Shown in pieces: positions 27,404 through 36,476 of a stretch of DNA of 64,000 nt. The position numbers and the translations under genes were made by a program. The notes beneath the pieces were generated by a model. It saw only the letters and a program-made list of their open reading frames with translations, did no database searches and was not told the DNA's origin. Position 1 is the stretch's first letter, and each line of letters starts with the position of its first letter. The stretch is from Trinickia sp. Y13. GTDB lineage: Bacteria; Pseudomonadota; Gammaproteobacteria; Burkholderiales; Burkholderiaceae. Where the stretch lies: NCBI RefSeq assembly GCF_029522115.1, contig NZ_JAKWFK010000008.1, positions 62,001 to 126,000 of the forward strand. Reading direction: 5' to 3'.

Positions 27404-29233
27404 TTAAAGCAAGGCCAGCGCGCCTTGTCGCGGTTCGCACCGGCGCAGCGGCGCACCGCTCGTCTTCGAAACGACCACGAGTTGAACGAAACTGTTCTCG
27501 GGCGCGAATGGAGCAAAGAAGCGGTCCATGACATCGATGAAAGCGCTGACGCTATTGCCCGAGAATGCTTGCTCGTCGACGGCGAGCGTCACCTCGATTC
27601 CCCGCACGAGCGCAGGGCAGGGATCCATGACGATCCACTGCATGGTCGAGCGCGCGCCCACGAACGCAATGCCTTCGATGTGCCGAGCCGGCGCGGGGGA
27701 AAGCGTCGCGAACTGACGCAGGAGGCGTTTGATTTCTTCGAGCCCTTCCGTGCTCAGCGCCATCGCGTGCGGCGTGAACTGGGCGAGCAAGCGCCACAGT
27801 GAGCCGTTGTTTTGTTGAGCGCGCACGCTTTCGGTCGGACGGCGCAGCAGCACGAGGCGCGCCGCTACCGAGCCGCCCTCGACGACGAGATCGCCCGTGG
27901 CCGAGCCGTACGGCAGGGTGGCGGGCACGTTTCGATTGGTGCAGGTGACGTCGGCGGCGACCTGGGTGACCGGGACCGCTGCCGGTTGACCGTCCAGGCC
28001 GACGAACGCCAACTCGGTGCACGCCGGGCCGTGTTGCTCCGGTCCGTCCTCGGTGCGAGCGACCCAATAGGGTCCGCTCAACGATGCCGCGCTGCCATGC
28101 ATGAGTCCCAAGAAAGGCTGGAAAGCAGAGGGGCTCGCGGCTGATTGCTTTTCCGGGTAGACGGCATCGACGCGATACACATCGAAGTCGGAAGCGCTCG
28201 CGGATTTCTGCACTTTTGGCGTGACGACGTACGTGTGCTTGAGCGGATCGATCTTGATCGGCTCGGCCTTCGTCGAAAACAGGTTGACGATGGGCGTGCA
28301 GAACAGCTTCAAGTGCCGCTCGCTGAACTGCGCGATGCGCTGCGCGGCCCATGAATCTTCATGGACGCCTTCGATCGCCACATGCAGCGTCAACGTTCTG
28401 CAAGGACCCGTGGCGGCGAGCATCGACGCCGCATCGAGGTCGAGGAAATCGAATTTGTCCGGAAACGCGAAATACTCAGCGAGCAGACGGAACGGCGCCG
28501 ATTCCTCGCGTTCTTCTTCGATGAGCGCTTCGTGCTCGGCGAAGCCGGCCGCCGCGATAGGAACGCGCTCGAGCGGTATCCAACGTCCCGTGCCGTCCGG
28601 CTCGACGAACGCCTTCGCGGCGCGCAGCAATAGCGTATCGATGAGCGCCGTGACGATTTCTCGTTGACCGTGCACATGCATGCGGATGGTCGATGGCGCA
28701 ATGGATTTGAGCCCGGCGGCCGTCGATGCGGAAGCGAAGGTGATGGCCGCGAGCCCGGTCGTATCGGCGGGCAAGGCTGCATTTGCGGGCGCCGCGGCGC
28801 TCGGCAGGTAGCGAGCCGACGCGATGCGCACCGGCGCGAGCGTGACATCGCAGGCCGTGCGAAAACGGCAGGGCTGGGCTTTGCTGACGAGATCGGCCCC
28901 GCGCGCGATCTTGACGGGCCCAGTGAGCGCTTCGAAAACCTTCTCGGCGTCGAATTCGACAATCGAGCAGGAAGGGTACGGGCGAAGATACTGCGGATAC
29001 AGCGTTTGCAGCATGCCTTCAGTGAATTCGGGATAGTCGTCGTGAAGGCGCGTGTCGATGCGCGCGGCCAGTAACGCAAACGATTGCAGCATGCGCTCGA
29101 CATGAGGGTCGTCGGAATGCTCGCCCGAAATTGCCAGACGTGCGGCGATTTTGGGGTATTTCGCCGCAAAATCATGCAATGAGCGGCGCAGCATGGCGAG
29201 TTCGCGTTCGTAATGCGGAAGTAGGTCTTCCAT
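27404..29233 (-). CDS. tssF: Type VI secretion baseplate protein TssF, isolated copy
   Basis: A 609-residue TssF/ImpG/VasA protein of normal length. The N-terminal block (LLPHYERELAMLRRSL, then DDPHVERMLQSFALLAARI and YPEFTEGMLQTLYPQYLRP) is characteristic. TssF builds the T6SS baseplate wedge with TssG, TssE and TssK, and in complete clusters it is followed directly by tssG. Here there is no tssG or any other tss gene on either side: oxidase genes lie on one flank and trehalase on the other. The frame has no visible break. It may be a relic of a lost cluster or a spare subunit for a T6SS encoded elsewhere. Confidence 0.9.
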   Translation of the reverse strand: MEDLLPHYERELAMLRRSLHDFAAKYPKIAARLAISGEHSDDPHVERMLQSFALLAARIDTRLHDDYPEFTEGMLQTLYPQYLRPYPSCSIVEFDAEKVFEALTGPVKIARGADLVSKAQPCRFRTACDVTLAPVRIASARYLPSAAAPANAALPADTTGLAAITFASASTAAGLKSIAPSTIRMHVHGQREIVTALIDTLLLRAAKAFVEPDGTGRWIPLERVPIAAAGFAEHEALIEEEREESAPFRLLAEYFAFPDKFDFLDLDAASMLAATGPCRTLTLHVAIEGVHEDSWAAQRIAQFSERHLKLFCTPIVNLFSTKAEPIKIDPLKHTYVVTPKVQKSASASDFDVYRVDAVYPEKQSAASPSAFQPFLGLMHGSAASLSGPYWVARTEDGPEQHGPACTELAFVGLDGQPAAVPVTQVAADVTCTNRNVPATLPYGSATGDLVVEGGSVAARLVLLRRPTESVRAQQNNGSLWRLLAQFTPHAMALSTEGLEEIKRLLRQFATLSPAPARHIEGIAFVGARSTMQWIVMDPCPALVRGIEVTLAVDEQAFSGNSVSAFIDVMDRFFAPFAPENSFVQLVVVSKTSGAPLRRCEPRQGALALL

Positions 29234-29406
29234 TCAAAATCCGATATCGAGAGGGCAGGCTATTCACGGCTCGCGGCTGGGCCGATATATCGAGCGAGCC
29301 GCCTATTATTACCGATATACGATCGCCATCTCGACTAATCAGATTTTTCGGCCGATGCGCGGCGCGGGAGCGGCTCGGCACGCCCGCGCATGCGCAAGCG
29401 GCGGCT

Positions 29407-31044
29407 TTACTCGCCCGGCGCGTACATATCGAGCAGTTTCAGCGTGACGCCGTTGGTCCAGCCGAAGCCATCCTGGAGCGGGTATTCGCCGCCCCCGCCC
29501 CCGCCGGCATTAGGCCCCTCGACCACGTACTTTTCGACGAGCTTCTGATCGGACGCATACACCTGTTTCACGTCTGCGAGGAAACGCGTTCCGACGTCCT
29601 TGGCGAGCGGGGCGCCCGGCAAGTAATGCTGCACCCCTTTAACCGTTAGCCAATGCAACGGCGCCCAACCGTTAGGCGCATCCCACTGCTGTCCCGTTTG
29701 AAACGTCGTCGTTGCGAGGCCGCGCGTTTTCAGCAGTTGATCGGAAACGGCGTGGATCGTTCGGACGGCGCGCTCCGGCCATGCGGCGCGAACGAACAGC
29801 GGGTAGACGGCCGCCGCCGACAAATTGTCCCGCAGCTTGCCCAGGCGCCAATCGTAGTCGGCGTAGTAGCCTTTCGGATGCCAAAGATATCGGTTGATGC
29901 CTTCCGCTCGGCGCTCGGCTTTCCGAATATAGTCGGCCGTGCATCGGAAATCGAGCGACAGCGCGCACCCTTTCGCGATCGTTGCTTCGAGTGCGAACAA
30001 TAGGCTATTCAAATCGACCGGGATGATCGAGGTGGTGCGGATGGACGTAAGCGTTTTGTTGTCGCCGAACCAACGCGAGCTGAAATCCCAGCCCGATTCC
30101 GCGGCGGCGCGCAGGTCGCGATAAACCTCGTTCGGATTGCGACCCACCGCCTGTTTCGCGGTCGTCACGTCTTCTAGATACGACTCGTCGCGCGGCGTAT
30201 CGCGTGCGTCCCAGTACCGGTTCAGAACGGTGCCGTCGTTCAGTACCACGACGTTGCGCGTCGCATGTCCGCGCGCCGTCGTAGCGGCTCCCGTCATCCA
30301 GTAGGCGTATTCCTTCTTCAGCGCCGGCAAGTACTTCTGATAGACGCGCGGCCCTTCCGCCTTGGCCGCGAGCTGGACCATGAGCGCGAAGAATGGCGGC
30401 TGCGACCGGCTCAGATAGTACGTGCGGTTGCCGTTCGGAATGTGCCCGAAGCGATCGATCTCGTAGGCGAAGTCGTCGAGCATATCGTCGACGAGATCCT
30501 CATGCCCCGACTCCTGCAGCCCCAGCATCGTGAAATAGGTGTCCCAGTAGTAGCCTTCGCGGAAACGTCCGCCCGGCACGACGTAGGGCTTGGGCAACGG
30601 GATCAACGAGCTGTTGGCCGGCACGTCGGCCGCCGTGGTCGTGCGGGTCAGTTTCGGCCAGAGCCAATCGATGTGCTCGCGCAGCGTTTGGCCGCTGGGG
30701 GGCGTGATGACGGGCTCGCTCGGTAACGTGAAGTTGGCGAGCACGAACTGCTTCAGGTCGAAGTTCGGTTGCGCCTTCTGTTGCTCGTACGTCTGCACGA
30801 TCGAGGCCGGGTCGCTGTTCGGCACGGCGTCGACGAATGTCTTCTGGTCGGGGAAGATCTGCTGCGTTTGGACCGCGACGAACAAGTCGCCGTATAGCTC
30901 GGAAGGCGGCGGGGGTAGGGAGGCGATGGCATCGGCGCGGCAGACGGACGACGCCGTGAGTCCCGCCAGCAAGACGATGCCCGCGAGCCGGGTCGTGCGC
31001 GCGCGTAGAGCGCTTTGGCCGCGCGCAAGGGACGATTCGAACAT
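29407..31044 (-). CDS. treA: Periplasmic trehalase (GH37)
   Basis: A 545-residue glycoside hydrolase that splits trehalose into two glucose units in the periplasm. It has an N-terminal signal segment ending near VCRADA, trehalase signature 1 ([15 protein letters not shown]), signature 2 ([10 protein letters not shown]) and the Gly-rich end [20 protein letters not shown]. It is monocistronic. An inverted repeat (ATAGAC-N6-GTCTAT, 31232-31249) lies about 190 bp upstream of the start. Confidence 0.95.
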   Translation of the reverse strand: MFESSLARGQSALRARTTRLAGIVLLAGLTASSVCRADAIASLPPPPSELYGDLFVAVQTQQIFPDQKTFVDAVPNSDPASIVQTYEQQKAQPNFDLKQFVLANFTLPSEPVITPPSGQTLREHIDWLWPKLTRTTTAADVPANSSLIPLPKPYVVPGGRFREGYYWDTYFTMLGLQESGHEDLVDDMLDDFAYEIDRFGHIPNGNRTYYLSRSQPPFFALMVQLAAKAEGPRVYQKYLPALKKEYAYWMTGAATTARGHATRNVVVLNDGTVLNRYWDARDTPRDESYLEDVTTAKQAVGRNPNEVYRDLRAAAESGWDFSSRWFGDNKTLTSIRTTSIIPVDLNSLLFALEATIAKGCALSLDFRCTADYIRKAERRAEGINRYLWHPKGYYADYDWRLGKLRDNLSAAAVYPLFVRAAWPERAVRTIHAVSDQLLKTRGLATTTFQTGQQWDAPNGWAPLHWLTVKGVQHYLPGAPLAKDVGTRFLADVKQVYASDQKLVEKYVVEGPNAGGGGGGEYPLQDGFGWTNGVTLKLLDMYAPGE

Positions 31045-31487
31045 GACTCCTCCATGGGGTTGAGATGGTTCGTTCTTGGTCCCCTCGTTGTTGTGTCAGC
31101 CGGTGCGCTTGTCTCCGTGCGGCAGCTTGGCGATTTTGCCAAAGAAGAAGCGAAAATAAATCAATGGAAAACGTTTGTGCAAGGAGAATCGGTGAAATCG
31201 CCGCATTTGCGATCGACCACTACGAACGTGCATAGACTAATTTGTCTATATCGACGATCGGTTTAAAAATCGATGAAGCGGCGAGCGCAACGCTACTCGA
31301 ACTTTCGCTATAAGCCGGAATGGGCAAATACAGGTGGGATTCGCGTCAATACGCGACTCGATGCGACGAGACACGGCTCGCGCGCAGCGCAAGCGCTGTC
31401 GGGCAGCTTACAAGCGGGAGCGTGCGTGGCGGGTATGCAATAGCGGCGCCGAATCGACGCACGCGCCCCGCGGATACGTCTGATGAA
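31045..31487. other. Intergenic region upstream of treA
   Basis: These 443 bp lack a supported gene. The only clear structure is the inverted repeat with arms ATAGAC (31232-31237) and GTCTAT (31244-31249), in a locally AT-rich segment. It could be an operator for treA, but no family of regulator can be named from it. Confidence 0.35.
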
Positions 31488-31688
31488 TCAGCGGCGAACG
31501 GAGCGTCGTTGACTGCGCAAATCTTCGCGCACACGCTTGGTGACCAGCACAGCGAGATAGTCGGTGATGTGAGCGCCATCGCTGAACGCTTCCCACGTCT
31601 GGCTGACCATCTGCGACACGGTTTCGGGCGGCACGCCCGTATCCTTCGCAATCGATTCCACCAAATCGTCGACGTTCGGCTGGGCCAT
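31488..31688 (-). CDS. DUF3562-family small protein
   Basis: A 66-residue soluble protein with the sequence pattern of DUF3562, a family found in Burkholderiales: VDDLVESIAKDTGVPPETVS, then VSQTWEAFSDGAHITDYL and VLVTKRVREDL. It has an HTH-like helical character, but its function is unknown. The start MAQPN (ATG 31688) has GGAG six bases upstream; longer starts at 31700 and 31727 are possible. It stands alone. Confidence 0.75.
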   Translation of the reverse strand: MAQPNVDDLVESIAKDTGVPPETVSQMVSQTWEAFSDGAHITDYLAVLVTKRVREDLRSQRRSVRR

Positions 31689-32115
31689 TTGATTCTCCAT
31701 GGAGGGCGGACGGAAAGCGCGTACCACTATAGAAGGCCAGCTCGCGCGTATGCCAATTGAATTGACCTATCGGGGCTGCGAGGCTTCGTAGCGCGCCTCG
31801 TCGGACGGGCGTATGCACCGTATCCGTGCGGCGCCTGCGAGACGATTTGTCGCGTCCTCCAATCATTTGAACGTCGATTCCCGATTTCCTCAATTTATGG
31901 AGAAGCAGGGGGAGGTTGCGCATCGCGAACGCATGATCGTGGTAATCGTCGCCGCACGTCATTGTTCTTATCGGCAAGGGAGCTATGCCGTCGCATATCA
32001 AATTTTTCGTTGCTTTGGGCTAAAGAATTATGTCGCTTTGCCGATAATCAATGCGCGACGCGTAGGCCGGTAGGCGCCGCGGCATGATTATCGTTCCTCG
32101 CTATATTCAACGAGC
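31689..32115. other. Intergenic region between divergent DUF3562 and lipoprotein genes
   Basis: In these 427 bp I see no gene that I can support. An open frame at 31813-32073 lacks homology signs and a ribosome binding site. The part closest to the lipoprotein start is AT-rich and probably holds its promoter. Confidence 0.3.
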
Positions 32116-33066
32116 ATGAAAAAGACAATCTGTGGCATCGCCGCACTCATCTTGGCGGGCTGCGCCAGCGCCGGCCGCATCGGCGATCTGCCGGCCATCA
32201 CCGATAGCTCAGCTTCCACGACGTTGGTCTTGATTCGGCCCAGTAATGCAATCGGCATGACCAACAGCTACTATGTCGCGTTCGACGGTAAGGACGTTTT
32301 CAGCATTCGCTCGGGCGAGAACACGCATTTCGCGATCCCGGCAGGATCTCACACGATCGCCGTGAAATGCTTCGGCGGGTGGTCGCCGACCTGGAAGGAA
32401 GACGGCAAGGCATTTGTCGCTGAACGCGGCGGCATCAATTACTTTTCGATTTCACCCAGTATGACGTGCTCGAAGATCGAGCCTGTCGGCGAGGCCGACG
32501 GCAAAGCGCTCCTCGCACGCACGACGTTTGTGGATCCGACCAACCCGTCCAACAAAGAAGAAACACCTTCCGGGCCCGCATCCAGCCAGTGCCCCGTTCA
32601 ATTGCGGCATGGTGTCCGGGAGCCGGTTTGCGCGTCGCAGGCGTTGTCGCCGACGGTCGCACAGTTGCCTGCACCGCCGCTCTCGCGGCCAGCCGCCGAA
32701 CGTAGCATGGGGCCCGCGCTTTCCGCCGCGGCGACGCCCGCCGCCCCTTCTTCGCTTCATTCACGGACTCAGACGATCACTAAGGTCGTTGCGGGCAAGC
32801 AGGTCGTTTGCGAGGTTCCGTTGGCAGGCTCCACCGGCGAACCCATGCAGCAGCGCCAATCGGCTACGACCATCGTACGCATCACGATATCGCCGCCGAG
32901 CACAGTCAAACAAGTGACGCTGGCCGAATCGAGCGGCAATACGGCGCTGGACGCCGAAGCGATGAAAGCGGCGGTCGGCACCGTGTGCAGCGGGCTCGAG
33001 CGACGTTTTGCGTTCCTCCAACCTTACGAGTTCGGTCCGTCGACGGAGCCCGCCGCAAATCGCTGA
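32116..33066 (+). CDS. Outer-membrane-type lipoprotein with C-terminal TonB-like segment
   Basis: A 316-residue protein that begins MKKTICGIAALILAGCAS, a clear lipoprotein signal with lipobox LAGC. Residues 30-130 resemble small DUF2846-like lipoprotein domains (TTLVLIRPSNAIGMTNSYYV, FAIPAGSHTIAVKC). A Pro/Ala/Ser-rich linker follows (140-215). The end (residues 240-305, TLAESSGNTALDAEAMKAAV) resembles the TonB C-terminal fold used by energy-transducer-like proteins. Such two-part lipoproteins have no established role, and the C-terminal reading is tentative. Confidence 0.7.
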   Translation: MKKTICGIAALILAGCASAGRIGDLPAITDSSASTTLVLIRPSNAIGMTNSYYVAFDGKDVFSIRSGENTHFAIPAGSHTIAVKCFGGWSPTWKEDGKAFVAERGGINYFSISPSMTCSKIEPVGEADGKALLARTTFVDPTNPSNKEETPSGPASSQCPVQLRHGVREPVCASQALSPTVAQLPAPPLSRPAAERSMGPALSAAATPAAPSSLHSRTQTITKVVAGKQVVCEVPLAGSTGEPMQQRQSATTIVRITISPPSTVKQVTLAESSGNTALDAEAMKAAVGTVCSGLERRFAFLQPYEFGPSTEPAANR

Positions 33067-33366
33067 TCGAGCAGCGAGCGCACCACGCGCACAGAAAGTT
33101 CGCCGGGGCGGGGGCTCCGTTAGAGGCGTGCGATCGCGTGGTCGGGCGTCGCTCGGCAGCGCGCCGCTGCGAGCGGGCTCATGCGAGCAGGCCGCGGTCA
33201 TCGTTCCAACTTATCGATCTGCTATCGTTCGCCCGTCCTCAGCCTTCCTTAGGAACCCGGGGGCGAGGCGCAGCTTGTCGGCCGTAATCTGGTGCCACAT
33301 GCAACTTCCGCGTGGGTGCAACGGTCGGAGGCTCAGGTGCAGGTATGGATAGTTAGAACGATTCGT
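33067..33366. other. Intergenic region before the response regulator
   Basis: These 300 bp contain no gene that I can support on either strand and no clear repeat or terminator. Confidence 0.3.
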
Positions 33367-33777
33367 ATGAACGGACTCATGAGACTCGAGCAGGTGACGA
33401 TCGTCCTCGTCGAGGACGATCCCTCCAGCAGACAGTCGCTCGCAATGGTGCTCGAAGCCGAGGGCGCGCGAGTCGTGGCCGCGGCCGATGCGGAAGAAGG
33501 CATCGAAGCGGCGCTGAGCCTGGCGCCCGATGTCGTCGTCTGCGACATCGATTTGCCTGCCATGGACGGTTTTTACCTCATTCAACGTTTGCGCGAGGAC
33601 GAGATCCGCAACGGCCGCTCGCCTGCCGTTGCGGTCGCGATCACCGGGCATGCCAACGAAGCATACCGGCTGCGCAGCATCGGCGAAGGATTTCATCACT
33701 TCGTCAGAAAGCCCGCGGACCCCGAGCGTCTCATCGCGCTTCTCGCCGATGCCGTCGATGCGCGCGCGCTAGGATAG
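33367..33777 (+). CDS. Single-domain response regulator (CheY-like receiver)
   Basis: A 136-residue receiver domain with no output domain. The acidic pair EDD is at residues 16-18, the phospho-acceptor is Asp60 (VVVCDIDLPAMDG), the switch Thr is Thr93 and the conserved Lys is Lys115 (VRKP). It precedes a hybrid histidine kinase by 295 bp and may take phosphate from it or relay to another output. Start choice is uncertain: ATG 33367 or 33379, neither with a strong ribosome site. Confidence 0.82.
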   Translation: MNGLMRLEQVTIVLVEDDPSSRQSLAMVLEAEGARVVAAADAEEGIEAALSLAPDVVVCDIDLPAMDGFYLIQRLREDEIRNGRSPAVAVAITGHANEAYRLRSIGEGFHHFVRKPADPERLIALLADAVDARALG

Positions 33778-34072
33778 TGCCGCGCGCCGGTTCGTCCCGA
33801 GCCGCGCTGCCCTCACGTGCGGAAGTTTTTGCAAAAGCGGACTGTCAAAGTTGCTTTAGCAACTATTCGACCCTGTGATTCGGGCCGCTGACGCGGCCCA
33901 AGCATGGCGCGGTGAAGTATGCCGGATCGATCGTGCGGCCGCGTGCCTTCGTTCATGGCAACGACGCGTCGCGTGGAGGAGGGGCGGCGAATCGATGCAG
34001 GCATGCGTCGTGCTTCCATGGTCGCCAGCGGCAATATACGTGTCGCATTTCCTCCAAACGAAAGCCGCCGTC

Positions 34073-35662
34073 ATGCGTCCGGATAGCTTCGCCAGCGATA
34101 GCCAGTCGTTCTCGCCGCCACCAGAGCAGGTGGTTCCTCCCGAGGAACGTTTGCGGATCCTGCTCGAGTCCGTGCAGGACTACGCGATCTACATGCTCGA
34201 CGCCGACGGCGTGATCGTCAGTTGGAACAGCGGCGCCGAAAAGATCAAGGGCTACACGGCGCAGGAGGTCATCGGGCAACACGTCTCGATCTTTTATCCA
34301 CCGGACGACATCGCCAATGGCAAGCCCGAGGCGGAACTCGCCGTTGCGGCGCGTACCGGCCGAGTGGAGGACGAAGGCTGGCGCGTGCGCAAAGACGGGA
34401 CGATGTTTTGGGCGAATGTCGTGCTCACGGCCGTCTATGCCGTGGGCGGCGACGGCCGCCAAGTCCGCGGCTATGCCAAAGTCACGCGCGACATGACCGA
34501 GCGCAAGCGCTTGCGCGAGTTGGAAGCCGCGAGCCAACACATGAACGAGTTCTTGGCGACGCTCGCCCATGAACTGCGCAACCCGCTCGCGCCCGTCAGC
34601 AACGCGCTGAGCGTCATGATGCTGGAGCCGCTCGTGAGTCCGACGCTGCGACAGTGCCGCGATATGATCGACCGGCAGATCTCGCATTTGACGCGGCTCG
34701 TCGACGATCTGCTCGACGCGGGTCGCGTGACCACGGGCAAGGTGTCGCTGCGCCTTGCGCCCGTCGATCTGTCGGAAGTCGTCGTGCGCGCCGTCGAGAT
34801 GACCCGGCCGCACGTCTCGTTGCGCCAGCAAACGGTCGATGTGCAGACCGCGGCGGGGCGCATCGTGGTCAATGGCGATGCGACGCGGCTCGTCCAAGTC
34901 GTGCAAAGCCTGCTGAACAATGCATCGAAGTTTTCGGAGCAGGGCGGCCGGATCACCGTCAGCATCGACAAGATCGGCCGTACGTTCGCGCGCTTGCGCG
35001 TGACCGACGAGGGCTGCGGCATCGAGGCGAGCGCACTCGATTCGATCTTCGATTTGTTCGTGCAAGCCGACAATCGTTTCGAGCGCAGGGAGAGCGGGTT
35101 GGGCATCGGTCTGACGTTGTGCCGCTGGCTGGTCGAAATGCATGGCGGGTCGATCAACGCGACGAGCGACGGGTTGGGGCGCGGCGCCACCTTCGCGGTG
35201 AAGCTGCCGCTGTACGCCGTTCAGGGCGCCGCCAACGATGAAGGCATGGGCGAGGATGTCGCGAGCAATCGGCTGCGCGGCGCGCTGGCCGTGCTCGTCG
35301 TGGACGACAATCGCGATTCCGCCGATAGCATGGCCATGTTGTTGCGCATGATGGGGCACCGCGTGCAGGTTGCCTACAGCGGCGCACAAGCGGTGCAGCT
35401 CGCCGAACGCGCGGATACGATCGACGCCGCCCTCATCGACTTGGCCATGCCGGGGGCGGACGGATACACGGTGCTGCGTCAGTTGAAGGGCAAGAAAGCG
35501 ACGCGCGGCGCGCGTTTCGCAGCGATGACGGGCTTCGGCCAGGAAAGCGATGTCGCGCGCTCGCTTGCCAAGGGCTTTGATCTGCACCTCACCAAGCCCG
35601 TGCAGTTGCCGCTGCTCGAATCGTTGCTGGTGCCGGCAGGCGAGCGCGGCCGCACCCCGTGA
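34073..35662 (+). CDS. Hybrid sensor histidine kinase with PAS and receiver domains
   Basis: A 529-residue cytoplasmic kinase with no membrane segments. The domain order is PAS (about 28-142, with VSWNSGAEKIKGYTAQEVIG), HisKA with phospho-His166 (FLATLAHELRNPLAP), and HATPase with N box (LLNNASKFS), G1 (DEGCGI) and G2 (GLGIGL). A C-terminal receiver follows at 404-520 with Asp456 and Lys508. The PAS of this kind often senses light or redox state in Burkholderia homologues; the signal here is unknown. ATG 34073 starts just before the PAS, while the frame upstream to 33875 has no domain. It may pair with the CheY-like gene upstream. Confidence 0.88.
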   Translation: MRPDSFASDSQSFSPPPEQVVPPEERLRILLESVQDYAIYMLDADGVIVSWNSGAEKIKGYTAQEVIGQHVSIFYPPDDIANGKPEAELAVAARTGRVEDEGWRVRKDGTMFWANVVLTAVYAVGGDGRQVRGYAKVTRDMTERKRLRELEAASQHMNEFLATLAHELRNPLAPVSNALSVMMLEPLVSPTLRQCRDMIDRQISHLTRLVDDLLDAGRVTTGKVSLRLAPVDLSEVVVRAVEMTRPHVSLRQQTVDVQTAAGRIVVNGDATRLVQVVQSLLNNASKFSEQGGRITVSIDKIGRTFARLRVTDEGCGIEASALDSIFDLFVQADNRFERRESGLGIGLTLCRWLVEMHGGSINATSDGLGRGATFAVKLPLYAVQGAANDEGMGEDVASNRLRGALAVLVVDDNRDSADSMAMLLRMMGHRVQVAYSGAQAVQLAERADTIDAALIDLAMPGADGYTVLRQLKGKKATRGARFAAMTGFGQESDVARSLAKGFDLHLTKPVQLPLLESLLVPAGERGRTP

Positions 35663-35707
35663 CTACCGTGGCTCGCCCCTCGAATACGGGGAGATGGCGC
35701 AAGACTA

Positions 35708-35729
35708 GCGCGCCCAATCGCGGGCGCGC
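35708..35729. terminator. Bidirectional hairpin between convergent genes
   Basis: A perfect 8-bp stem GCGCGCCC (35708-35715) with its complement (35722-35729) and a six-base loop lies between the stops of the histidine kinase (35662) and the GST (35745), which converge. T-tracts are weak on both sides. Confidence 0.5.
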
Positions 35730-35744
35730 GCGCCACGTTTGAGT

Positions 35745-36371
35745 TCAGGTCAGCGGCAGATCGATGTATTTCTTGAACGGTGCGCGTTGCGTCAAACGCT
35801 GATACCAGCGCTCGAGGCTCGGCATCGGCGGACGATCGATCCCCTCTACACCGAACCAACGCTTCGCGAATGCGCCAAGGACGATGTCGGCGAGCGTGAA
35901 GCGGTCGCCTTCGATGTGAAAGCGCCCCTGAAGGTGCGCGTCGAGAACTTTCCAGCGAACGACGAGTGTTTTGAGGTTGGACGCGAGCGCGATCATGTCC
36001 CGGTCTTGCGCGGGCGTGCGCACGAGTGTCATGAACACGGGGCGTTCCGCGGGGGCGAGGGTCGAGAGCGACCAATCGAGCCAGCGGTCGATACTGGCGC
36101 GCAGCTTCGGTTCGCTGGGATACAGGGCGCTCGAAGCGCCATATTGCATCGCGAGATAGCGCACAATGGCGTTCGATTCCCATAGGACGAAGGCGCCGTC
36201 GACGAGCGTCGGCACTTGCCCGTTCGGGTTGAGCTCGCGGTAGTCCGGATCGTTGACTCGGCCGAATTGCAGTCCGGCATCGATCCGCTCGAACGGGAGG
36301 CCGAGCTCGTCGCAGCACCACAGCACCTTTTGCACGTTGACCGAGTTGGCACGTCCCCAAATCTTCAGCAT
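35745..36371 (-). CDS. Glutathione S-transferase family protein
   Basis: A 208-residue GST-fold protein. The thioredoxin-like N-terminal domain is at 1-75 (MLKIWGRANSVNVQKVLW, then NPNGQVPTLVDG and LWESNAIVRYLA with the cis-Pro and SNAI motif). The helical C-terminal domain includes FTLADIVLGAFAKRWFG. The first motif WGRANSVNVQK is of a type common in Proteobacterial GSTs of unknown substrate. It is monocistronic and converges with the kinase gene. Confidence 0.9.
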   Translation of the reverse strand: MLKIWGRANSVNVQKVLWCCDELGLPFERIDAGLQFGRVNDPDYRELNPNGQVPTLVDGAFVLWESNAIVRYLAMQYGASSALYPSEPKLRASIDRWLDWSLSTLAPAERPVFMTLVRTPAQDRDMIALASNLKTLVVRWKVLDAHLQGRFHIEGDRFTLADIVLGAFAKRWFGVEGIDRPPMPSLERWYQRLTQRAPFKKYIDLPLT

Positions 36372-36476
36372 TACCTGTCCTCCGAAAGAATGCGGCGACG
36401 CCTCGAAACGAGGCAGCCGGCGCGCGGTTTGTACAATACGCCGAATTCAAAACGGCAAAGCGAGGATCGACCCGCC

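Noticed and set aside
31813-32073. 86-codon plus-strand frame upstream of the lipoprotein
   Set aside because: Composition looks random and no ribosome site precedes it.
33953-35587. 544-codon minus-strand frame across the hybrid kinase
   Set aside because: Shadow frame; the sense strand carries complete PAS, HisKA, HATPase and receiver motifs.
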